Numbered from the stretch's first letter, positions 1-11,629 are shown. The stretch is DNA of 64,000 bases from Rhizobium skierniewicense (GCF_014196515.1 NZ_JACIDV010000017.1:1-64000), one strand, 5' to 3'. Notes: generated by a model from the sequence alone, not told the origin. Numbers and translations: made by a program.

Positions 1-87
1 CATCCAGCTCGCGAAAACACCACCTGAACGAGAAGCCCAAAAACGCAAAAACCCACCGACAAAAATCGGCGGGTTTGTCAGCAGTCT

Positions 88-111
88 GACCCGCCTCTGG
101 CGGGTCTTTTT
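88..111 (+). terminator. Rho-independent terminator upstream of lon
   Basis: A perfect 8-bp stem (88-95 with 99-106, loop tct) is followed by five T. It probably ends the transcript of a gene lying left of the window. In rhizobia clpX usually precedes lon, but no clpX coding sequence is recognisable in the first bases. A weaker imperfect hairpin (50-59 with 66-75) sits just before it. Confidence 0.85.
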
Positions 112-355
112 GTCTGTTATTCACTGGAAACGTCCCGGTATTTTGATTTCCTTCGAATTATTGTTTGGAGCGGAATGGCGTTTCCGATAGAGTTTTTATG
201 TGATTTGCAGCGTGATATAACGTTTTTTTGAATGTTTGCTGTGTTTTCCGATTCGGCGTGGCGGGCGAATGCGGAAAAATGTGAAGCGTATTGTGACGTC
301 GTGCGTGTGTGAGATTTCAGCCTGCACCAATGGCCAAGGCTATCTCCTCTTGTGA

Positions 356-383
356 CTTGAAAATGACAGTGACGAAACCCACT
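356..383 (+). promoter_or_regulatory. Candidate heat-shock (sigma-32) promoter of lon
   Basis: CTTGAAA at 356-362 is followed after 15 bases by CCCACT at 378-383, resembling the sigma-32 pattern CTTGAAA-N13-15-CCCCAT. It lies about 90 bases ahead of the lon start in a 358-base gene-free stretch (112-469) where I see no other gene. lon is a heat-shock gene in many proteobacteria, which makes the match plausible, but it rests on sequence similarity alone. Confidence 0.4.
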
Positions 384-469
384 TTTAGTCACAACACAGA
401 ATATGCCGGAAACTCCCCAAGAAAGTCCGGCAGGCGTCCCCCAAAAGGGGACCATTGAAAGGAAATGAT

Positions 470-2887
470 ATGACAAACATTCCGTCTGCTGCATCTGGTG
501 GTACATATCCCGTACTTCCCCTGCGCGACATTGTCGTCTTCCCGCACATGATCGTTCCACTGTTCGTCGGTCGCGAAAAATCCATTCGCGCGCTCGAGGA
601 AGTCATGGGGTCTGACAAGCAGATTATGCTGGTTACTCAGATCAATGCGAGTGATGACGATCCAGATCCATCCGCGATCCACAAGGTCGGCACATTGGCC
701 AATGTTTTGCAGCTTCTGAAGCTGCCCGATGGCACGGTGAAGGTTCTGGTTGAAGGCAAGGGTCGCGCCCAGATCGAAGAATATACTGACCGTGAAGACT
801 TCTATGAAGCCACGGCCATCGCTTTGCGCGAGACAGAGGAAGATCCTGTCGAGCTGGAAGCCCTGTCGCGCTCCGTCGTGTCGGAATTTGAAAGCTATGT
901 GAAGCTCGACAAGAAGATTTCGCCCGAAGTCGTCGGCACCGCGAGCCAGATCGATGACAATTCCAAGCTCGCCGACACGGTTGCCTGGCATCTGCCGATC
1001 AAGATGATCGAAAAGCAGCAGATGCTGGAAACCCTCAGCGTCAAACAGCGTCTGGAACAGGCTCTCGGCTTCATGGAAGGTGAGATCTCCGTCCTTCAGG
1101 TCGAAAAGCGGATCCGTTCGCGCGTCAAGCGCCAGATGGAAAAGACACAGCGCGAATATTACCTGAACGAGCAGATGAAGGCGATCCAGAAGGAACTCGG
1201 CGACGGCGAGGATGGCCGTGACGAAATGGCCGAACTGGAAGATCGTATCTCCAAGACCAAGCTTTCCAAGGAGGCCAGGGAAAAGGCCGACGCGGAAATG
1301 AAAAAGCTGCGTCAGATGAGCCCGATGTCTGCGGAAGCAACCGTCGTGCGCAATTATCTGGATTGGCTGCTTGGTCTGCCATGGGCTAAGAAGTCGAAGA
1401 TCAAGACAGACCTGAACGCTGCCGAGGCAACCCTTGAACTCGACCACTTCGGTCTGGACAAGGTCAAGGAGCGCATTGTCGAGTATCTTGCCGTGCAGGC
1501 GCGCGCGACAAAGATTCGTGGCCCGATCCTGTGCCTCGTCGGTCCTCCCGGCGTTGGCAAGACGTCGCTTGCGAAGTCTATCGCCAAGGCGACGGGTCGT
1601 GAATATGTGCGTATGGCACTGGGTGGTGTTCGGGACGAGGCTGAAATTCGCGGCCACCGCCGGACCTATATCGGCTCCATGCCGGGTAAGATCGTCCAGT
1701 CGATGAAGAAGGCCAAGAAGTCCAACCCGCTCTTCCTGCTCGATGAAATCGACAAGATGGGCCAGGACTTCCGCGGCGATCCGTCTTCCGCTTTGCTGGA
1801 GGTGTTGGATCCGGAACAGAACTCGACATTCATGGACCACTATCTCGAAGTGGAATATGACCTGTCGGACGTGATGTTCGTGACAACCGCCAACACGCTG
1901 AACATTCCAGGTCCATTGATGGACCGCATGGAAGTGATCCGCATTGCCGGTTACACGGAAGACGAAAAGCGCGAAATCGCCAAGCGTCACCTCCTGCCGA
2001 AGGCAATCAAGGAACATGCGCTGCGCCCGGAAGAGTTTTCCGTCAGCGACGATGCCTTGATGGCCATCAGCCAGCAATATACCCGTGAGGCAGGCGTTCG
2101 TAGCTTTGAGCGTGAGTTGATGAAACTCGCCCGCAAGGCTGTGACCGAAATCATCAAGGGCAAGTCGACGTCTGTGGCCGTGACGGCTGAAAACATCAAC
2201 GATTACCTGGGTGTGCCGAGATATCGTCACGGTGAAGCCGAGGGCGAAGATCAGGTTGGTGTTGTCACTGGTCTGGCCTGGACCGAAGTCGGCGGTGAGC
2301 TTCTGACGATTGAAGGCGTGATGATGCCCGGCAAGGGCCGCATGACGGTGACCGGCAATCTGAAGGAAGTGATGAAGGAATCCATCTCGGCTGCGGCGTC
2401 TTATGTCCGCTCCCGCGCCGTGGACTTCGGCATCGAGCCTCCACGCTTCGACAAGTCGGATATCCACGTGCACGTACCGGAGGGTGCGACGCCGAAGGAT
2501 GGACCATCTGCCGGTGTCGCCATGGCAACGGCGATCGTGTCGATCATGACGGGCATTCCCGTGGATAAGAACGTCGCCATGACGGGTGAAATCACGCTGC
2601 GCGGTCGCGTTCTGCCGATCGGTGGTCTGAAGGAAAAGCTTCTTGCTGCGCTTCGCGGCGGTATCAAGAAAGTGCTCATTCCCGAAGAGAACGCCAAGGA
2701 TCTCGCAGAGATTCCCGACAACGTGAAAAACGGAATGGAAATCATTCCGGTGTCGCGGATGGGTGAGGTTATCAAGCATGCGCTGATCCGCCAGCCGGAG
2801 GCGATCGAGTGGGATGGCAGTATTGAGACACCCTTGGTCGCCACGGTCGAGGGCGTTGACGACGCCGGACAAACAATTGCTCATTGA
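470..2887 (+). CDS. lon: ATP-dependent protease Lon
   Basis: This is the cytoplasmic AAA+ serine protease that degrades misfolded and short-lived regulatory proteins. The 805-residue product has the full-length family layout: an N-terminal substrate-binding domain (about residues 10-210), a coiled middle region, an AAA+ module with Walker A GPPGVGKT at 358-365 and Walker B LFLLDEIDK, then the protease domain with the Ser-Lys dyad (Ser680 in KDGPSAGVA, Lys723 in GLKEK). I chose ATG 470 because AAAGGA lies 7 bases upstream; an in-frame TTG at 455 has no such site. It has its own terminator and precedes hupB, as is common in rhizobia. Confidence 0.98.
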   Translation: MTNIPSAASGGTYPVLPLRDIVVFPHMIVPLFVGREKSIRALEEVMGSDKQIMLVTQINASDDDPDPSAIHKVGTLANVLQLLKLPDGTVKVLVEGKGRAQIEEYTDREDFYEATAIALRETEEDPVELEALSRSVVSEFESYVKLDKKISPEVVGTASQIDDNSKLADTVAWHLPIKMIEKQQMLETLSVKQRLEQALGFMEGEISVLQVEKRIRSRVKRQMEKTQREYYLNEQMKAIQKELGDGEDGRDEMAELEDRISKTKLSKEAREKADAEMKKLRQMSPMSAEATVVRNYLDWLLGLPWAKKSKIKTDLNAAEATLELDHFGLDKVKERIVEYLAVQARATKIRGPILCLVGPPGVGKTSLAKSIAKATGREYVRMALGGVRDEAEIRGHRRTYIGSMPGKIVQSMKKAKKSNPLFLLDEIDKMGQDFRGDPSSALLEVLDPEQNSTFMDHYLEVEYDLSDVMFVTTANTLNIPGPLMDRMEVIRIAGYTEDEKREIAKRHLLPKAIKEHALRPEEFSVSDDALMAISQQYTREAGVRSFERELMKLARKAVTEIIKGKSTSVAVTAENINDYLGVPRYRHGEAEGEDQVGVVTGLAWTEVGGELLTIEGVMMPGKGRMTVTGNLKEVMKESISAAASYVRSRAVDFGIEPPRFDKSDIHVHVPEGATPKDGPSAGVAMATAIVSIMTGIPVDKNVAMTGEITLRGRVLPIGGLKEKLLAALRGGIKKVLIPEENAKDLAEIPDNVKNGMEIIPVSRMGEVIKHALIRQPEAIEWDGSIETPLVATVEGVDDAGQTIAH

Positions 2888-2933
2888 GGCATTCACGCCA
2901 CGGTGATGCTCTTAAGGCACAACTTAAGTCCAG

Positions 2934-2960
2934 GACCGGCAGAAATGCCGGTCTTTTTTT
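2934..2960 (+). terminator. Terminator of lon
   Basis: A 7-bp perfect stem GACCGGC/GCCGGTC (2934-2940 and 2947-2953) with a 6-base loop is followed by seven T. It separates lon from hupB, so the two genes are transcribed independently. Confidence 0.9.
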
Positions 2961-3088
2961 GTGAAAATATCGGTAGACCCCTTGTTTTTCAGGCCATTCC
3001 AGCGCTTTTGAGTTGCGGTGCGCGAATGCATTCGTATTCTGCGCCGACTTTATTTGAGTCGTTTCAAACCATTGAAAGGGGTGGAAAC

Positions 3089-3364
3089 ATGAACAAGAAC
3101 GAGCTCGTCTCTGCAGTTGCCGAAAAGGCTGGTCTTACGAAGGCTGATGCTGCTTCCGCTGTGGATGCTGTATTCGAAACTGTACAGGGCGAACTGAAGG
3201 CTGGTGGCGACATCCGTCTCGCTGGCTTCGGCAGCTTCACCGTAAGCCGCCGCGAAGCCTCCAAGGGCCGTAACCCATCTACGGGTGCAGAAGTCGATAT
3301 CCCGGCTCGCAACGTTCCCAAGTTCTCTGCAGGCAAGGGCCTGAAGGACGCGGTTAACTCGTAA
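3089..3364 (+). CDS. hupB: DNA-binding protein HU
   Basis: A 91-residue histone-like nucleoid protein that bends DNA non-specifically as a dimer. The whole chain is the HU/IHF fold: two N-terminal helices (MNKNELVSAVAEKAGL), the turn LAGFGSF near residue 45, and the DNA-binding arm with RNPSTGAEVDIPARN around 60-75. The start ATG 3089 is preceded by GGGGTGG; a longer in-frame extension upstream is not HU-like. It is the usual gene behind lon in proteobacteria and ends in its own terminator. HU is favoured over IHF by its length and arm sequence. Confidence 0.97.
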   Translation: MNKNELVSAVAEKAGLTKADAASAVDAVFETVQGELKAGGDIRLAGFGSFTVSRREASKGRNPSTGAEVDIPARNVPKFSAGKGLKDAVNS

Positions 3365-3474
3365 TTTTTTCTGGACGGTCCGTGCGTGCGGCGCGCGGGC
3401 TTGATATCCAAGAGACACGAGGAAAATTTGGCTCTTTGTAAGATTTACAAAATGCGGCCGAATAAAATGCAGAA

Positions 3475-3497
3475 AGCCCGGCTATGCCGGGCTTTTT
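3475..3497 (+). terminator. Terminator of hupB
   Basis: A perfect stem GCCCGGC (3476-3482) with GCCGGGC (3486-3492), extended by one A-T pair, has the loop tat and five T after it. Confidence 0.92.
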
Positions 3498-3588
3498 GTT
3501 TTTCAGCAGGTTCTTATTGTCACGTGGCTGTCACGTGCATGCCGCAGAAGCCCTTGCAGGCATCTACAAATGCATTGAAGGGGACACT

Positions 3589-5787
3589 ATGACATTTCGC
3601 TTTTCCAGTGCGGCACTCACCGCAGCACTTTTCGCATCTGCTGCATGTCCTGCGGCAGCTGAGCCGGTTTTCAACCGCATCGCCTCGTTCCCCGTGGCTT
3701 TGAACCTTCCCTCTGATAAGGACGAGAAGACGGTCACATCTGCCGAAATCATTACGGCAAGCGAAGACGGCAACACGCTGATTTATTCGGACAGCCCTCT
3801 GGGTGGTATCGGCTTCATCGACATCCAGGATCCAAAGACGCCGAAGGCACTTGGGGCGTTGATGATGGATGGCGAGCCGACCTCGGTGGTTGCGACCGGC
3901 TCGAAGGTGCTGGCTGGCGTCAATACGTCGGAGAGCTTCACCAAGCCATCTGGCAAGCTCGTGACGGTCGATATCGCCACCAAAACCATCGAGGCGAGCT
4001 GTGATCTCGGCGGCCAGCCCGATTCGGTTGCCGTTTCCCCGGACAAGAGCTTTGTGGCAATCGCTATCGAAAACGAGCGCGATGAAAAGGTGAATGACGG
4101 CGCTCTACCGCAAATGCCCGCTGGCTTCCTGGTCACAGTTGGCCTAAAGAATGGCGCTGCAGATTGCTCGACACTGAAGAAGATCGATGTCACCGGTCTA
4201 GCGGACATCGCGCCTGAGGATCCTGAACCGGAATTCGTCTCGATCAATTCCAGGGGTGAGATCGCCCTGACACTTCAGGAGAACAACCATATCGTCATTG
4301 TCGATGGCAAGAGCGGCAAGGTCACGAGCCATTTCTCGGCCAGCACGGTCGATCTGGAAGGCATCGATGCCAAGACAGATGGCCAGTTGACGTTTACCGA
4401 CAGCCAAAAAGGCCGAAAGCGCGAGCCAGATGCCGTGAAGTGGCTGGACGATAACCGCATCGTCATCGCCAACGAGGGCGATTGGGAAGGCGGATCACGT
4501 GGTTTCACCATCTTCGACAAGACCGGCAAGCTGATCTATGAGGCGGGCGCTTCGCTGGAACAGGCCGTTGCTGCCATCGGCCATTACCCCGAAAAGCGTT
4601 CCAAGGCGAAGGGCATCGAGCCTGAAGGCCTGGAGGTGGCGACGTTCGGCGGTGACACGTATATCTTCGTTCTGGCAGAGCGCGCCTCCGTCGTTGGCGT
4701 CTACAAGGACACCGGCAGCGAGCCGCAATTGACACAACTGCTTCCATCCGGCATCTCGCCGGAAGGTGCCGTTGCCATTCCAGCGCGCAACCTTCTCATC
4801 ACCGCCAATGAGGCCGATCTGGTGGCAGATGGCGGCGCTCGTTCACATGTCATGATCTACGCGCGTGCCGAAGGCGAGGCGGCCTATCCGCAGCTCGTGT
4901 CGGAGACGGTCGACGGAGCGCCCATCGGCTGGGGCGCCGTTTCCGGTCTCGTCGGCGATGCCGACAAGGACGGCATCCTCTATGCCATCTCTGACTCCGT
5001 TTACGGTAACCAGCCTTCCATCTACACGATCGATGCGACCAAAAAACCGGCCCTCATCACCAGTGTGTCGCGGGTGAAGCGCGATGGCTTGGCAGCGCAG
5101 AAGCTGGATATGGAGGGCATCACGCTCGATGGCAAGGGCGGCTTCTGGGTTGCCTCCGAAGGCAACAGCGAAAAGCTCGTGCCGCATGCCGTCTACAACG
5201 TCAATGCTAAGGGCGAGATCAAGGCCGAAATTGCGCTTCCCAAGGAATTGCTGGAAGACGAGACCCGATTCGGTTTCGAAGGCATCACCATGATTGGTAC
5301 AGGCGACGACGCCACCCTGTGGATGGCCGTCCAGCGAGACTGGGGCAAGGCAGAAAAGGGCATGGTCAAGCTCGTGTCCTACAATCTGAAGTCCAAGGAA
5401 TGGGGCGCCGTGCACTACCCGCTGGACAAGACCGCGCAAGGTTGGGTCGGTCTTTCCGAAATCACCGCCCACGGCGACAAGGTCTATATCGTCGAGCGCG
5501 ACAACCAGATTGGTGACAAGGCAAAGATCAAGAAGCTCTACAGCGTCGATCTGTCCGAGCTGAAGCCTGCCAAGATCGGCGGCGAACTGCCGCTGGTCAG
5601 GAAAACCCAAGTCCACGACTTCCTGCCAGATTTGAAGGCTCAGACAAACGGTTACGTCGTCGACAAGCTGGAAGGTTTCGCCTTCGACAAGTCCGGCAAG
5701 GCTTTTGCAGTGACGGACAATGACGGCGTGGACGATTCGTCCGGTGAGACGCTGTTCTTCCCGGTCGATCTGAAGGGCAAGAACTGA
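3589..5787 (+). CDS. Secreted esterase-like/phytase-like beta-propeller protein
   Basis: The 732-residue protein begins with a Sec signal peptide (MTFRFSSAALTAALF, cleavage expected near ACPAAA-EP, residue 23-24), so it is periplasmic or exported. The N-terminal half has repeated propeller-like segments with SPD and VDG-type strands. The C-terminal half (about 430-725) resembles the family called esterase-like activity of phytase, with DMEGI, RFGFEGI and KLEGFAFD strand motifs. The substrate is unknown; phosphoesters are only suggested by the family name. ATG 3589 follows GAAGGGG; the frame also extends upstream to 3484, but that part overlaps the hupB terminator. It appears to be transcribed alone. 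Confidence 0.8.
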   Translation: MTFRFSSAALTAALFASAACPAAAEPVFNRIASFPVALNLPSDKDEKTVTSAEIITASEDGNTLIYSDSPLGGIGFIDIQDPKTPKALGALMMDGEPTSVVATGSKVLAGVNTSESFTKPSGKLVTVDIATKTIEASCDLGGQPDSVAVSPDKSFVAIAIENERDEKVNDGALPQMPAGFLVTVGLKNGAADCSTLKKIDVTGLADIAPEDPEPEFVSINSRGEIALTLQENNHIVIVDGKSGKVTSHFSASTVDLEGIDAKTDGQLTFTDSQKGRKREPDAVKWLDDNRIVIANEGDWEGGSRGFTIFDKTGKLIYEAGASLEQAVAAIGHYPEKRSKAKGIEPEGLEVATFGGDTYIFVLAERASVVGVYKDTGSEPQLTQLLPSGISPEGAVAIPARNLLITANEADLVADGGARSHVMIYARAEGEAAYPQLVSETVDGAPIGWGAVSGLVGDADKDGILYAISDSVYGNQPSIYTIDATKKPALITSVSRVKRDGLAAQKLDMEGITLDGKGGFWVASEGNSEKLVPHAVYNVNAKGEIKAEIALPKELLEDETRFGFEGITMIGTGDDATLWMAVQRDWGKAEKGMVKLVSYNLKSKEWGAVHYPLDKTAQGWVGLSEITAHGDKVYIVERDNQIGDKAKIKKLYSVDLSELKPAKIGGELPLVRKTQVHDFLPDLKAQTNGYVVDKLEGFAFDKSGKAFAVTDNDGVDDSSGETLFFPVDLKGKN

Positions 5788-5862
5788 TCCGTGACATACC
5801 GCGTCATCCGCGCCATGAAGGCAGGGATGACGACATCGAGAGTACCGATACATCAAACAAAA

Positions 5863-5896
5863 AGCCGGACGTCGAATGGGACGCCCGGCTTTTTTG
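5863..5896. terminator. Bidirectional terminator between convergent genes
   Basis: An imperfect 10-bp stem (5863-5872 with 5881-5890, one mismatch) has A residues on its left and six T on its right. It can serve the phytase-like gene on the plus strand and gci on the minus strand. Confidence 0.8.
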
Positions 5897-5919
5897 ATCG
5901 TCATTCCTTCCCTTGAAGA

Positions 5920-8246
<2,327 letters not shown>

Positions 8247-9047
8247 ATGCTGAAAAAACTATTGTTGACCGGCGCCGCAGGCGGTGTAGGCACAGTCATT
8301 CGTCCACTTCTGACCGGATTGGCGGAAACTGTCGTGCTGTCGGACATGGTCGATATCAGCGATCTCGCCGCGCATGAAAGCTTCGTGAAATGCGATCTTT
8401 CCAATCGCACCGAGGTCAATCAGGCCGTCGCTGGTGTTGATGGTATCATCCACCTTGGTGGCATCTCGGTGGAGCGGCCGTTCGAGTTGATCCTGAAAGG
8501 CAACATCGAGGGCGTCTACAACCTGTATGAAGCTGCACGCCACAATGGCCAGCCGCGCATCATCTTCGCCAGTTCCAACCACACGATCGGTTTCCACACG
8601 CGAGACCAGAAGCTCGACAGCCATTCGCCTGTCAGGCCCGACACCCTCTATGGCGTCTCAAAATGCTTCGGTGAGGATCTCGCAAGCTATTATTTCGACA
8701 AGTTCGGACAGGAAACCCTGTCGGTGCGGATCGGCTCCTGCACGCCGAAGCCGCTCAACACCCGCATGCTGGCGACATGGCTCAGTATCGGCGATCTGGT
8801 GTCGCTGTGCGCCCACGGTTTCGACGCCCCGCGTCTCGGGCACGCCATTGTCTATGGCGCGTCCGACAATCGCGAGAGCTGGTGGGACAACAGCAACACA
8901 TCCTTCCTGGGTTGGAAACCAAGGGATAGCTCATCGAAATGGCGCGCTGAGATTATTGCTGAATTCGGCAAGGAAGACCCGAAAGATCCGGCTGTGATCT
9001 ACCAAGGCGGCGCGTTCACCACATCGGGACATCCAGCGGACGGCTGA
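8247..9047 (+). CDS. udh: Uronate (hexuronate) dehydrogenase
   Basis: Udh oxidises D-galacturonate or D-glucuronate to the lactone with NAD+, the entry step of the pathway continued by Gci and KdgD. The 266-residue product is a short-chain dehydrogenase: Rossmann motif TGAAGGVG (8-15), HLGGISVE near 69-76, FASSNHTIG (107-115), and the catalytic Tyr135-x3-Lys139 (YGVSK). Length and motifs match the characterised Agrobacterium enzyme. ATG 8247 follows GGGGAGGAAG. It is divergent from kdgD-gci and expected to be co-regulated with them. Confidence 0.92.
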   Translation: MLKKLLLTGAAGGVGTVIRPLLTGLAETVVLSDMVDISDLAAHESFVKCDLSNRTEVNQAVAGVDGIIHLGGISVERPFELILKGNIEGVYNLYEAARHNGQPRIIFASSNHTIGFHTRDQKLDSHSPVRPDTLYGVSKCFGEDLASYYFDKFGQETLSVRIGSCTPKPLNTRMLATWLSIGDLVSLCAHGFDAPRLGHAIVYGASDNRESWWDNSNTSFLGWKPRDSSSKWRAEIIAEFGKEDPKDPAVIYQGGAFTTSGHPADG

Positions 9048-9082
9048 AATTGGCGGGGAAGGGCAGGGGAGGATTGATGTCC

Positions 9083-9217
9083 CTATTTCTGCCTGTCCTG
9101 CCTTTCCGAGTCGTACTGAACCCAGCGAAAAAAGACATAGATAGGCAGCGCAATCAGCGCCAGCGTGACGACAGAGTTTATAAACATGGTTACATCCCAC
9201 AGATCCGCCTTCATCAT
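9083..9217 (-). CDS. Small single-span membrane protein (44 aa)
   Basis: A minus-strand frame of 44 residues begins at two consecutive ATGs (9217 and 9214). It has a charged start (MMKADLWD), one hydrophobic span of about 20 residues (INSVVTLALIALPIYVFF) and a polar tail (RWVQYDSERQDRQK). This clear inside/outside layout is unlikely for a random frame. No strong ribosome-binding site is seen. It converges on udh. I do not recognise the family and give no function. Confidence 0.6.
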   Translation of the reverse strand: MMKADLWDVTMFINSVVTLALIALPIYVFFRWVQYDSERQDRQK

Positions 9218-9477
9218 GAAGTCGGTACGCTAATATGTGCGCGAAATTATTGAAAAACCCTAAATATCATCCGTCATAATTGAGTGCTCACAAGCATTTG
9301 CTATGTGCCAAAACGAACACTCTTACCATTTGCTGAAATATAGGGAGAAAATCGTCGAAACCTATGGGTTTCACGCGGATAAAGTCTCTATGTTCATGGG
9401 ATTGAGGTGGATCAACGGCTCCACGCGCAGGCGGACCATGAGCCGCTTCAGTGTTCCAATATTTAATCTTTGGAGAA
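9218..9477. other. Non-coding stretch left of tRNA-Val
   Basis: These 260 bases are AT-rich and hold no convincing gene. They must contain the promoter of the 44-residue protein and the 3' end of the tRNA-Val transcript, but I see no clean terminator or promoter. Confidence 0.4.
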
Positions 9478-9553
9478 TGGTGGGCGATGACGGACTCGAA
9501 CCGCCGACATCCTCGGTGTAAACGAGGCGCTCTACCAACTGAGCTAATCGCCC
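9478..9553 (-). tRNA. tRNA-Val (anticodon TAC)
   Basis: A full cloverleaf on the minus strand: acceptor GGGCGAT pairs with ATCGCCC, D-arm TAGCTCAGTTGGTAGAGC, anticodon loop TTTACAC giving TAC, T-arm GGTTCGAGTCC, and encoded CCA at 9478-9480. Length is 76 bases with CCA. Confidence 0.97.
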
Positions 9554-10005
9554 GTCGCGTCCCGCAGATCATGTCTGCCGCGTCGGTGGCCGTGATGTAT
9601 TGGTAACGGAAAAAAACCGCAAGAGCCTTTGTGAAGTTTTTTTGTTTTTTTCGAATTTTGTGTGGACGGGGAATTGCCCCCGCAGCATGCCGAGCCCCCA
9701 TCAGTGTCGAAAGGGCGCGCGAATCTCCATGGGCTGTGACGGGGCAGAGGGGCAGCCTGGGATTGGTTTTGGATGAAAACTTTGCGTCTGTGGATAAGTC
9801 TCACTTCCACTGGCTAAAAAAAAAGAAGAGCGCAAAACGCGGGGAAACCCGGCTTGATCAGACGTTTGAGAATGCAAAATGCACTAGCCTATTCTTTTGT
9901 CGTGAAACTTGCTTGACACTCCAACACGAACGCCTTAGTTAGCCGCTCAACGAACAGCCGAGGCGAGTTCGTAAGGCGGGTTTCGGCCAGTCTTTTTGGG
10001 AATGT
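9554..10005. other. Gene-free region between tRNA-Val and tRNA-Asp, with promoter elements
   Basis: No protein gene is supported in these 452 bases. TTGACA at 9913-9918 is a -35 match about 90 bases before the first tRNA-Asp; its -10 (around 9936-9941) is poor. A perfect DnaA-box sequence, TGTGGATAA (reverse of TTATCCACA), lies at 9789-9797. A very T-rich run sits at 9636-9655. Confidence 0.45.
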
Positions 10006-10082
10006 GCGGGTGTAGCTCAGTTGGTTAGAGTGCCGGCCTGTCACGCCGGAGGTCGCGGGTTCGAGCCCCGTCACTCGCGCCA
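10006..10082 (+). tRNA. tRNA-Asp (anticodon GTC), copy 1
   Basis: Acceptor GCGGGTG pairs with CACTCGC (one G-U), D-arm TAGCTCAGTTGGTTAGAG, anticodon loop CTGTCAC giving GTC, T-arm GGGTTCGAGCCCC, discriminator G, encoded CCA. 77 bases. Confidence 0.98.
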
Positions 10083-10125
10083 TTCCTTCCTCGAAGTCTA
10101 CGGATCGCAATGATCCTTAAAATGC

Positions 10126-10202
10126 GCGGGTGTAGCTCAGTTGGTTAGAGTGCCGGCCTGTCACGCCGGAGGTCGCGGGTTCGAGCCCCGTCACTCGCGC
10201 CA
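10126..10202 (+). tRNA. tRNA-Asp (anticodon GTC), copy 2
   Basis: Identical over all 77 bases to the copy exactly 120 bases upstream; only the 43-base spacer differs in sequence. The two are probably cotranscribed. Confidence 0.98.
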
Positions 10203-10671
10203 TTTTATTCCTCTACAAACATATTGTTTGCTCCCAAAATAGAGCATGCGGGGAATTTTGTCTCCGTGACGTCCTTCTCTTCCCCTCCGTAGTTCAGCAG
10301 TCGTCACGACGTGTGAATCGCGTCTTCATATCGCGTCCGGCTATAGCATTTCTTGCCTGTTTTGATCATGTTTCCTTGGCCGTTTTCCTGCCGTTTTGCG
10401 TACAAATTTATGGAAAGCTTCGCGTTCTCTCGCAATTGCGATATTCTCTAATCGATTGAAGTGGTTAGCGATATTTCGGCTTGATGCGGCTGGTATATTG
10501 CGCCGATAGAATGACATATCCCGGTCACGATTGGCTTGAAATGACACTTAATCTCTTGCAGAGAGAGCGTGGCTGCGATAACCACAGCGGCGTTGCAACA
10601 TAATTTCGGCCCTATGGATTCCACTGTCCAGACAGGGCATGCTCGACGCTCGGTCGGGCAAGGAAGAGACA
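10203..10671. other. Leader and promoter region of the nuo operon
   Basis: This 469-base stretch holds no convincing gene. It is AT-rich in the middle (10360-10460) and must contain the nuo promoter. I see no hexamer pair good enough to name. Confidence 0.45.
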
Positions 10672-11037
10672 ATGACTGAACTCCTCAGTTCCTACATTCC
10701 GATCGCAATCTTCATTGGTATCGCGCTTGTCATCGGTCTGGCGCTGTTGATTGCGCCTTTTGCCGTTGCCTACAAGAATCCGGACCCGGAAAAGCTCTCC
10801 GCATTCGAGTGCGGCTTCAATGCTTTCGACGATGCCCGTATGAAGTTCGACATTCGCTTCTATCTGGTGTCGATCCTGTTCATCATCTTCGATCTGGAAG
10901 TCGCGTTCCTATTCCCGTGGGCCGTGTCCTTCGGTGAAATCGGCTGGTTTGGCTTCTGGTCCATGATGGTGTTCCTCGGCGTTCTCACCATCGGCTTTAT
11001 CTACGAATGGAAGAAGGGGGCACTCGAATGGGCGTAG
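10672..11037 (+). CDS. nuoA: NADH-quinone oxidoreductase subunit A
   Basis: Small membrane subunit of proton-pumping complex I. The 121-residue product has three membrane spans and the conserved loop [24 protein letters not shown] between spans 1 and 2. ATG 10672 follows AGGAAGAG; an upstream in-frame ATG (10639) lacks a binding site. It opens the nuo operon, and its last codons overlap the nuoB start by ten bases. Confidence 0.97.
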   Translation: MTELLSSYIPIAIFIGIALVIGLALLIAPFAVAYKNPDPEKLSAFECGFNAFDDARMKFDIRFYLVSILFIIFDLEVAFLFPWAVSFGEIGWFGFWSMMVFLGVLTIGFIYEWKKGALEWA

Positions 11038-11612
11038 TTTCAAACGACACCACGCTTGTCGCACAAAAGCCCAAGGGCATCATCGATCCGGCCACAGGCA
11101 AGCCTGTTGGCAGTGATGATGGCTATTTTACCGAAATCAACGACGAGCTTGCCGACAAGGGTTTTCTGGTCACGTCCACGGATGAGTTGATCACCTGGGC
11201 GCGCACCGGTTCGTTGATGTGGATGCAGTTTGGTCTGGCCTGTTGCGCCGTTGAAGGCCTGATGCAGGCTTCCGGCCCGCGTTACGACATGGAACGCTTC
11301 GGCGTTGCCCCGCGCGCGTCACCGCGCCAGTCGGACGTAATGATCGTTGCGGGCACGCTGACCAACAAGATGGCGCCCGCGCTTCGCAAGGTCTATGACC
11401 AGATGCCGGAGCCACGTTACGTCATTTCCATGGGTTCCTGCGCCAATGGCGGCGGTTACTATCACTATTCCTACGCCGTCGTGCGCGGCTGCGATCGTGT
11501 GGTGCCGGTCGATATCTATGTGCCGGGCTGTCCCCCCACGGCGGAAGCACTGCTGTACGGCGTGCTTTTGCTGCAAAAGAAGATCCGGCGTACCGGTACG
11601 ATCGAGCGTTAA
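11028..11612 (+). CDS. nuoB: NADH-quinone oxidoreductase subunit B
   Basis: Peripheral subunit carrying iron-sulfur cluster N2, which passes electrons to quinone. The 194-residue product shows the cysteine ligands in [15 protein letters not shown] and PGCPPT. The start ATG 11028 lies inside the nuoA end (overlap 11028-11037) with AAGGGGG upstream, so translation is probably coupled. Confidence 0.97.
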   Translation: MGVVSNDTTLVAQKPKGIIDPATGKPVGSDDGYFTEINDELADKGFLVTSTDELITWARTGSLMWMQFGLACCAVEGLMQASGPRYDMERFGVAPRASPRQSDVMIVAGTLTNKMAPALRKVYDQMPEPRYVISMGSCANGGGYYHYSYAVVRGCDRVVPVDIYVPGCPPTAEALLYGVLLLQKKIRRTGTIER

Positions 11613-11629
11613 GGGCAGAGGACTGATAA

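Noticed and set aside
1-47. 3' end of clpX at the left edge
   Set aside because: None of the three frames gives a recognisable ClpX C-terminus; the gene probably ends before the window.
389-2896. 835-codon minus-strand frame opposite lon
   Set aside because: It is a shadow of the high-GC lon codons, His/Arg/Leu-rich with no domain; lon is certain.
9303-9521. 72-codon plus-strand frame ending VGDDGLEPPTSSV
   Set aside because: Its end is the reverse complement of tRNA-Val read as protein, a familiar annotation artefact.
9889-10110. 73-codon minus-strand frame containing RVTGLEPATSGV
   Set aside because: It is translated from the antisense of the first tRNA-Asp, another known artefact.
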